In this document: positions 59,021-64,000 of the stretch, in pieces | Layout of the letters: every line of letters begins with the position of its first letter | Numbering within the stretch: position 1 is the first letter of the stretch | NCBI GenBank assembly: GCA_031286585.1 | Contig: JAITUC010000009.1 | Location: 124,001 to 188,000, forward strand | From: Delftia acidovorans | GTDB lineage: Bacteria > Pseudomonadota > Gammaproteobacteria > Burkholderiales > Burkholderiaceae_C | Direction of reading: 5' to 3' | DNA: 64,000 bases | Notes under the pieces: generated by a model | Seen by the model: only the letters and a program-made list of their open reading frames with translations | What the model was told of the DNA's origin: nothing | The model's database searches: none | Program-made: the position numbers and the translations under genes

Positions 59021-61102
59021 TCAGGCCGCCAGCCGCTGCACCTGCACCGCGCAGTCGTAGAAGCTGGGCGCGCGGCCCAGGTCGGTCAGGCGCTGGTGGG
59101 TGAGCTCGTTGACGTTGGTGCCGTTGTCGCCATGCTTGCGCCACCAGATGCCCAGGCCGTTGACCACGCCACGGCGCGCGCGGCCGTTGAGGGTGGCGTG
59201 GCACTCGTAGCTGCCCCGGTCGTTGAAGACGCGCACGCGGTCGCCCTCGGCCACGCCGCGCGTGGCGGCATCGTCGGGGTGCAGCTCCACCAGCGGGCGG
59301 CCTTCCATGTTGCGCAGGCTCTTGACGTTGACAAAGCTGCTGTTGAGGAAGTTGCGCGCCGGCGGCGAGATCATGGCCAGCGGATAGCGTGCATCCGTGT
59401 CGCCGGTCTCGTAGTTGGGCAGGTAGTCGGGCAGCGGGTCCATGCCGCGCCGCGCCAGCTCGGCGCTGGTGAATTCGCAGCGGCCCGAGGGCGTGGCGAA
59501 GCCGCCCTCGGCAAAGGGGGCTTCGGGCAGGGCCAGGGTGGCAAAGCCCTTGTCCAGCAGTTCGTTGAAATCCACGCCGCGCCCCTCGAAGGCTTCGCGG
59601 CACAGTTGCTCGTCCCCCGTCTGGAAATGGGCGGCGGCAAAGGCGTCGTCATGCCGCGCCATGTGCGCGGCCAGGTCGCGGAAGATCTGGCCGTTGCTGC
59701 GCGCCTGGCCCAGCGGCGCGATGGCGGGGCGGTTGAGCAGCACGTCGGTATGCCCGTAGCTGCCGTGGATGTCCCAGTGCTCGATCTGCGTGGTGGCCGG
59801 CAGCACGTAGTCGGCCATGTCGGCCGTGTCGGTCATGAACTGCTCCAGCACCACGGTGAACAGGTTCTCGCGCGCAAAGCCGGCCACGACCTTGGCCGAC
59901 TCGGGCGCCACGGCCACGGGATTGCTGTTGTAGACCACGATGGCGTCCACGCGCGGGCCGAAGCCAGGGCCGCCTTCGTGCAGCAAGGCGTCGCCGATGG
60001 TGCTCATGTTGATGGTGCGCGGGCGGCGCTCGCCCAGCAGCTGCGGCATCTGCAGTCGGGTGCGCTGCGCGGGCAGGGCGCCCGAGGCGGACAGCAGCAG
60101 GCCGCCCGCACGGTGGCGCCAGGCGCCCACCAGGGCCGGCAGGCAGGCGATGGCGCGCACGGCATTGCCGCCGCCGCGCGCGCGCTGCACGCCGTAGTTC
60201 AGGCGGATGGCGGCGGGCGTGGTGGTGCCGTAGTCGCGCGCCAGCTGGCGGATCTGCTCCACGGGCAGGCCGCAGACCTGGGCCGCGCGCTCGGGCGGCC
60301 ACTGCAGGGCGCGTGCCTTGAGTTCCTCCCAGCCCAGCGTGTGGCGCGCAATGTAGTCATGGTCCAGCCAGCCGTGCGTGATCAGCTCGTGCATGAGTGC
60401 CAGTGCCAGGGCGGCGTCGGTGCCGGGCAGCAGCTGCAGGTGCTCGTGGCATTTGTCGGCGGTCTCGGTCTTGCGCGGGTCTATGCACACCAGGCGCGCG
60501 CCGTTGCGCTTGGCCTCCAGCGCATAGCGCCAGAAATGCAGGCTGCTGCCGATGCTGTTGCTGCCCCAGATGAGGATGAGCCGGCTTTCGGTGAAATGCT
60601 CCACGCGCATGCCCAGCTTGCCGCCATAGGTCAGGTTCAGGGCCTCGCCCCCGGCGCTGGAGCAGATGGTGCGGTCCAGCAGCGAGGCGCCGAGCTGGTG
60701 GAAGAAGCGCCGGTCCATGCTCTCGCCCTGCACCAGGCCCATGGTGCCTGCGTAGCTGTAGGGCAGGATGGTTTCGGGATCGCGCGCCGCCAGGGAATGC
60801 AGGCGCGCGGCGATGTCGGCCAGCGCCTCGTCCCAGCCCACGGGCTCGAATTGCCCGGAACCCTTGGGACCCACGCGGCGCAGCGGGGTGAGCACGCGCT
60901 CGGGGTGGTAGCTGCGCTCGGTGTATTTGCTGACCTTGGCGCAGAGCACGCCGCCCGTGTGCGGATGGGCGGGGTTGCCCTGGACGCGCAGGGCGACGCC
61001 GTCTTCGACCGTGGTCACCAGCGAGCAGGTATCGGGGCAGTCATGGGGGCAGGCGCCCAGGACCTGTGAGGTGGCCTGGAGCGGGGGCGTGGCGGAGGAC
61101 AT
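59021..61102 (-). CDS. Molybdopterin oxidoreductase with [4Fe-4S] N-terminus
   Basis: A 693-residue DMSO-reductase superfamily enzyme. The N-terminus carries the iron-sulfur ligands C-x3-C-x3-C (ACPHDCPDTCS) with the fourth Cys in GGVLCAKVSKY. MGD-binding segments follow (LILIWGSNSIGSS, LVCIDPRKTETAD, IAVVYNSNPVAVAPES-like region) and the C-terminal MGD domain contains LEMHPDDAATRGVAEGDRV-like sequence and GVVNGLGIWW. There is no twin-arginine signal, so it is probably cytoplasmic. The length matches unspecialised members of the nitrate/formate-related group. The Mo ligand and electron partner are not evident, and the substrate is unknown. Confidence 0.9.
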   Translation of the reverse strand: MSSATPPLQATSQVLGACPHDCPDTCSLVTTVEDGVALRVQGNPAHPHTGGVLCAKVSKYTERSYHPERVLTPLRRVGPKGSGQFEPVGWDEALADIAARLHSLAARDPETILPYSYAGTMGLVQGESMDRRFFHQLGASLLDRTICSSAGGEALNLTYGGKLGMRVEHFTESRLILIWGSNSIGSSLHFWRYALEAKRNGARLVCIDPRKTETADKCHEHLQLLPGTDAALALALMHELITHGWLDHDYIARHTLGWEELKARALQWPPERAAQVCGLPVEQIRQLARDYGTTTPAAIRLNYGVQRARGGGNAVRAIACLPALVGAWRHRAGGLLLSASGALPAQRTRLQMPQLLGERRPRTINMSTIGDALLHEGGPGFGPRVDAIVVYNSNPVAVAPESAKVVAGFARENLFTVVLEQFMTDTADMADYVLPATTQIEHWDIHGSYGHTDVLLNRPAIAPLGQARSNGQIFRDLAAHMARHDDAFAAAHFQTGDEQLCREAFEGRGVDFNELLDKGFATLALPEAPFAEGGFATPSGRCEFTSAELARRGMDPLPDYLPNYETGDTDARYPLAMISPPARNFLNSSFVNVKSLRNMEGRPLVELHPDDAATRGVAEGDRVRVFNDRGSYECHATLNGRARRGVVNGLGIWWRKHGDNGTNVNELTHQRLTDLGRAPSFYDCAVQVQRLAA

Positions 61103-61142
61103 GGTGGCAGCGGTCTCGGATGGGGGGTACTTTGCGAAAAAA

Positions 61143-61179
61143 CCGTGAAGGCCGGGAAAACAGGAAAAGGCCGTCACGG
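61143..61179. promoter_or_regulatory. Imperfect inverted repeat in divergent promoter region
   Basis: CCGTGAAGGCC (61143-61153) and GGCCGTCACGG (61169-61179) form an 11-bp inverted repeat with one mismatch and a 15-base spacer. It lies between the divergent molybdopterin enzyme and ABC-binding-protein genes and might be an operator. Evidence is the repeat alone. Confidence 0.3.
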
Positions 61180-61297
61180 GCAAGGGGCGGTGCCGGTCTT
61201 GCATGCCGCAATCGCCGCTTGTCTTTATTATGCGGACCCTTGCAGCCGGCTGCACGCAGCGACGGCGTCGATTCCCGCGACAAAAACAGGCAAGTTC

Positions 61298-62455
61298 ATG
61301 CTCCGACCCAAGACGGCGTTCAGCCGCAGACAGTTCATCGCAGCCAGCACGGCTGCTGCCGCCACCTGGACGGGCGCAGTGCGCGCCCAGGACGCGGGCG
61401 GCACCATCGTGCTGGGCCAGTCCTGCCCTATGACGGGCCCCACGGCAAAGATCGGCCAGCCCTTCCATGAGGGTGCCAAGCTGTATTTCGAACAGCTCAA
61501 CGCGCAGGGGGGCATTGCCCGGCGCAACATCGAACTGCGCGTGATGGACGACGGCTACGAGCCCGAGCGCTGCGCGGCCAATACCCAGCGCTTCCTGTCC
61601 GACGACGTGTTCGCCCTGTTCGGCTACGTGGGCACCTCCACCAGCATGGCCGCGCTGCCGCTGCTGCAAAAGGCGCGCGTGCCCTTGTTCGCGCCGCTGA
61701 CGGGCGCCGATGCGCTGCGCCAGCCCCAGCTGGCCCACCTGGTCTTCAATGTGCGCGCCTCCTATGCCGACGAGACGGCGCTGATGGTGCGCCACCTCAC
61801 GGGCCTGGGCCTCAATAAGGTGGCCGTGCTGCACCAGAACGATGCCTATGGCGAATCGGGCCTGGCCGGCGTCAAGGCGGCGCTGGCCGCCAAGGGTCTG
61901 GAGCCCGTGGGATCGGCCACGGTGGAGCGCAACTCGAACAATGTGGCGGCGGCCGTCAAGACGCTGGTGCCGCTGGGCGCCGATGTGATCGTGCAGATCG
62001 TCACCTACTCGGCCAGCGCGGCCTTTGTGCGCGCCGCGCGCCAGGCAGGCTTTGGCGGGCAGTTCTACAACGTGTCCTTCGTGGGTGCCCAGGCGCTGTC
62101 GGAGACGCTGGGCAAGGATGCCGAAGGCGTGGTGGTCACCCAGGTCGTGCCCTCGCCCTTCCAGACCTCGCGGCAGATCACGCGCGATTTCCTGGCGGCC
62201 ATCCAGAAGGGCGGCGGCAAGCTGACGCCCACCTATTCCAGCATGGAAGGCTATCTGGCGGCGCGCGTGTTCGCCGATGCGCTGCGCCAGGCGTCGGCCT
62301 CGGGCAAGCCCACGCGCGACGGCCTGGTGGCCGCGCTCGATGCCATGCACGGCCAGCAGGTGGCCGGCTTCCCGCTGGTCTTCAAGCCGCAGTCCAGCAA
62401 GCCGCGCTTCGTGGAGTTGTCCATGCTGACCGGCGACGGCAAGGTCCGGGTGTAG
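61298..62455 (+). CDS. ABC transporter substrate-binding protein (branched-chain amino acid type)
   Basis: A 385-residue periplasmic type I binding protein of the LivJ-like group. The N-terminal export signal has a twin-arginine-like motif (FSRRQFIAAS) and a cleavage site after AVRAQ. The fold signature is visible: IVLGQSCPMTGPTAKIGQPF, GYEPERCAANTQRFL, FGYVGTSTSMAALPLL, KVAVLHQNDAYGESGL and FYNVSFVGAQALSETL. No permease or ATPase genes lie next to it, so it must work with components encoded elsewhere. It diverges from the molybdopterin oxidoreductase. Confidence 0.9.
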   Translation: MLRPKTAFSRRQFIAASTAAAATWTGAVRAQDAGGTIVLGQSCPMTGPTAKIGQPFHEGAKLYFEQLNAQGGIARRNIELRVMDDGYEPERCAANTQRFLSDDVFALFGYVGTSTSMAALPLLQKARVPLFAPLTGADALRQPQLAHLVFNVRASYADETALMVRHLTGLGLNKVAVLHQNDAYGESGLAGVKAALAAKGLEPVGSATVERNSNNVAAAVKTLVPLGADVIVQIVTYSASAAFVRAARQAGFGGQFYNVSFVGAQALSETLGKDAEGVVVTQVVPSPFQTSRQITRDFLAAIQKGGGKLTPTYSSMEGYLAARVFADALRQASASGKPTRDGLVAALDAMHGQQVAGFPLVFKPQSSKPRFVELSMLTGDGKVRV

Positions 62456-62468
62456 GCTTGCGGCATTG

Positions 62469-62733
62469 GAGCGTGTTATGCACTTTTAAGTGCCCGCGAA
62501 AGCCGGGAAAGGGGCCCGGAACGAGGCGTAGCACGCGCCGCGGTTGCCACACCGCAAGCGGGCTGCAACGAAGGGCCGGGCCCCTTTCCCGGCTTTCCCT
62601 TCGGGTTGGCTCTGCGCGCAGGCGCTCGCGGCGTTGCAGCGCTTGCCAAGGCATGGGCCTTGGCGGCGCACTGCGCCTTGCGATCACCAGCGCGCAGAGC
62701 CAACGCGGGTACTTAAAAGTGCATAACACGCTC
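62469..62733. repeat. 265-bp element of nested inverted repeats (MITE-like)
   Basis: The outer arms are 30 bases with one mismatch (GAGCGTGTTATGCACTTT... at 62469-62498 and its reverse complement at 62704-62733). Inside are a perfect 21-bp pair (62499-62519 / 62576-62596), a perfect 14-bp pair TTGGCTCTGCGCGC (62606-62619 / 62690-62703), a 9-bp pair GCTGCAACG / CGTTGCAGC and the hairpin GCCAAGGC-N4-GCCTTGGC (62645-62664). It encodes no convincing protein and shows no clear target-site duplication. It lies between the ABC binding protein and the amidohydrolase gene. Confidence 0.85.
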
Positions 62734-62748
62734 TAGAAGGAGAACCCC

Positions 62749-63957
62749 ATGGCCCTGCTGCAGGAACTGCTGGACCGCGCGCCCGAGATCACCGCGCTGC
62801 GCCGCGACATACATGCCCACCCCGAACTGTGTTTCGAGGAGATCCGCACCGCCGACCTCGTGGCCCGGCAATTGGAGGGATGGGGCATTGCCGTGCACCG
62901 CGGCCTGGGCCGCACGGGCGTGGTGGGCACCATCCACGGCCGTGACGGCGGCGCCAGCGGCCGGGCCGTCGGCCTGCGCGCCGACATGGACGCCCTGCCC
63001 ATGCAGGAGTTCAACACCTTCGAGCATGCCAGCCGCCATGCCGGAAAAATGCATGCCTGCGGACATGACGGCCACGTCGCCATGCTGCTGGCCGCCGCGC
63101 AGTACCTGGCCGCGCACCGCGACAGTTTCGAGGGCACGGTGCACCTGATCTTCCAGCCGGCCGAAGAAGGCGGCGGCGGCGCGCGCGAGATGGTCGAGGG
63201 CGGCCTGTTCACCCAGTTCCCCATGCAGGCCGTGTTCGGCATGCACAACTGGCCCGGCATGCGCGCGGGCACCATGGCCGTGGGCCCGGGCCCGGCCATG
63301 GCGTCGAGCAACGAGTTCCGCATCGTCGTGCGCGGCAAGGGCGGCCATGCGGCCATGCCGCACATGGTGATCGACCCGCTGCCCGTGGCGGCCCAGCTGA
63401 TCCTGGGCCTGCAGACCATCGTCAGCCGCAACGTCAAGCCCATCGAGGCGGGCGTGGTCTCGGTCACCATGGTCCATGCGGGCGAGGCCACGAACGTGGT
63501 GCCCGACAGCGTGGAGCTGCAGGGCACGGTGCGCACCTTCACGCTGGAGGTGCTGGACCTGATCGAGCGGCGCATGAAGACCCTGGCCGAGAGCATCTGC
63601 GCGGCGCATGACACGCGCTGCGAGTTCGAGTTCGTGCGCAACTATCCGCCCACCATCAACTCCGCCCCCGAGGCCGAGTTCGCGCGCCGCGTCATGGCCG
63701 AGGTGGTGGGCGAGGCCAACGTGCTGCCCCAGGAGCCATCCATGGGCGCCGAGGACTTCGCCTTCATGCTGCTGGAAAAGCCCGGCGCCTACTGCTTCAT
63801 CGCCAATGGCGACGGCGACCACCGCGCCATCGGCCACGGCGGCGGACCCTGCACGCTGCACAACCCCAGCTACGACTTCAACGACCAGCTGATTCCCCAG
63901 GGCGCCACGTTCTGGGTGAAGCTGGCCCAGCGCTGGTTGGGCGAGCCCACGCGCTGA
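62749..63957 (+). CDS. M20-family amidohydrolase (hippurate hydrolase-like)
   Basis: A 402-residue zinc metallopeptidase-like amidohydrolase of the M20D group, which hydrolyses N-acyl amino acids or similar amides. Metal ligands are visible in KMHACGHDGHVAML, in FQPAEEGGGGAREMVEGG and in the His near the C-terminus (GGGPCTLHNPSYDFND). The satellite dimerisation domain begins around FRIVVRGKGGHAAMP. AAGGAG lies before the ATG, directly behind the right arm of the 265-bp repeat, so any promoter must lie within or beyond that element. Nothing else is recognisable in the last 43 bases of the window. Confidence 0.92.
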   Translation: MALLQELLDRAPEITALRRDIHAHPELCFEEIRTADLVARQLEGWGIAVHRGLGRTGVVGTIHGRDGGASGRAVGLRADMDALPMQEFNTFEHASRHAGKMHACGHDGHVAMLLAAAQYLAAHRDSFEGTVHLIFQPAEEGGGGAREMVEGGLFTQFPMQAVFGMHNWPGMRAGTMAVGPGPAMASSNEFRIVVRGKGGHAAMPHMVIDPLPVAAQLILGLQTIVSRNVKPIEAGVVSVTMVHAGEATNVVPDSVELQGTVRTFTLEVLDLIERRMKTLAESICAAHDTRCEFEFVRNYPPTINSAPEAEFARRVMAEVVGEANVLPQEPSMGAEDFAFMLLEKPGAYCFIANGDGDHRAIGHGGGPCTLHNPSYDFNDQLIPQGATFWVKLAQRWLGEPTR

Positions 63958-64000
63958 GATCCGGCCGACACCGGCATGTCACACACCGTACCTAGCATGC

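Noticed and set aside
62469..62733. Insertion sequence with target-site duplication
   Set aside because: No transposase frame and no matching flanking duplication are present; it is kept only as a MITE-like repeat.
1..64000. tRNA, rRNA, CRISPR arrays, phage or integron features
   Set aside because: I looked for cloverleaf-type sequences, regularly spaced repeats, integrase and phage structural genes and saw none.

Overview
This window looks like chromosomal DNA from a high-GC betaproteobacterium of the family Comamonadaceae, most likely Delftia or a close relative. The reasons are the strong G/C bias at third codon positions, two tripartite-tricarboxylate (Bug) binding proteins, the Burkholderiales-restricted DUF3567 gene, and a complete narK1-narK2-narGHJI locus. 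The genus is an inference. I see no rRNA, tRNA, CRISPR array, prophage or transposase, and no gene-free stretch longer than about 300 bases.

Positions 1-5300 hold a heavy-metal efflux locus: czcI, czcC and a czcB cut by the window edge on the minus strand, diverging from a metal-responsive two-component system. A perfect palindrome matching the CusR box lies between them. Positions 5700-14400 hold a sigma-54-controlled catabolic module. A PAS-AAA-Fis activator diverges from a six-gene operon encoding an acyl-CoA carboxylase (carboxyltransferase, biotin carboxylase, small biotin carrier), an NDP-forming acyl-CoA synthetase, a Bug binding protein and a PaaI-type thioesterase. A -24/-12 promoter and repeated TGTCC/GGACA motifs lie between activator and operon. 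The substrate is unknown. Positions 14490-18040 are miscellaneous single genes.

Positions 18150-41700 are mainly an anaerobic nitrate-respiration region. narXL sits behind an FNR box, followed later by narK1, narK2, narG, narH, narJ, narI, a parvulin-type isomerase, a beta-carbonic anhydrase and a B12-dependent (class II) ribonucleotide reductase, all on the plus strand. A siderophore-uptake locus (PchR-like regulator, TonB-dependent receptor, SAM methyltransferase, FptX-like permease) and a less GC-rich orphan gene separate narXL from narK1. The receptor gene carries a one-base frameshift.

Positions 41700-51400 hold a hotdog thioesterase, a hemerythrin protein, an AbrB-family membrane protein, and a five-gene minus-strand operon: MFS permease, FGGY kinase, GlpD-type dehydrogenase, alkylglycerone-phosphate-synthase-like flavoprotein, and GlpP-like protein. 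This operon resembles glycerol metabolism but has signs of a different substrate. The remainder holds a DUF3108 protein, an IclR/FAH/TraB/Bug locus, an AarF/UbiB-like protein, a molybdopterin oxidoreductase diverging from an ABC binding protein, and an M20 amidohydrolase. A 265-bp element built of nested inverted repeats lies just before the last gene. Two copies of a dispersed repeat lie directly behind stop codons, after the IclR gene and after the second Bug gene.
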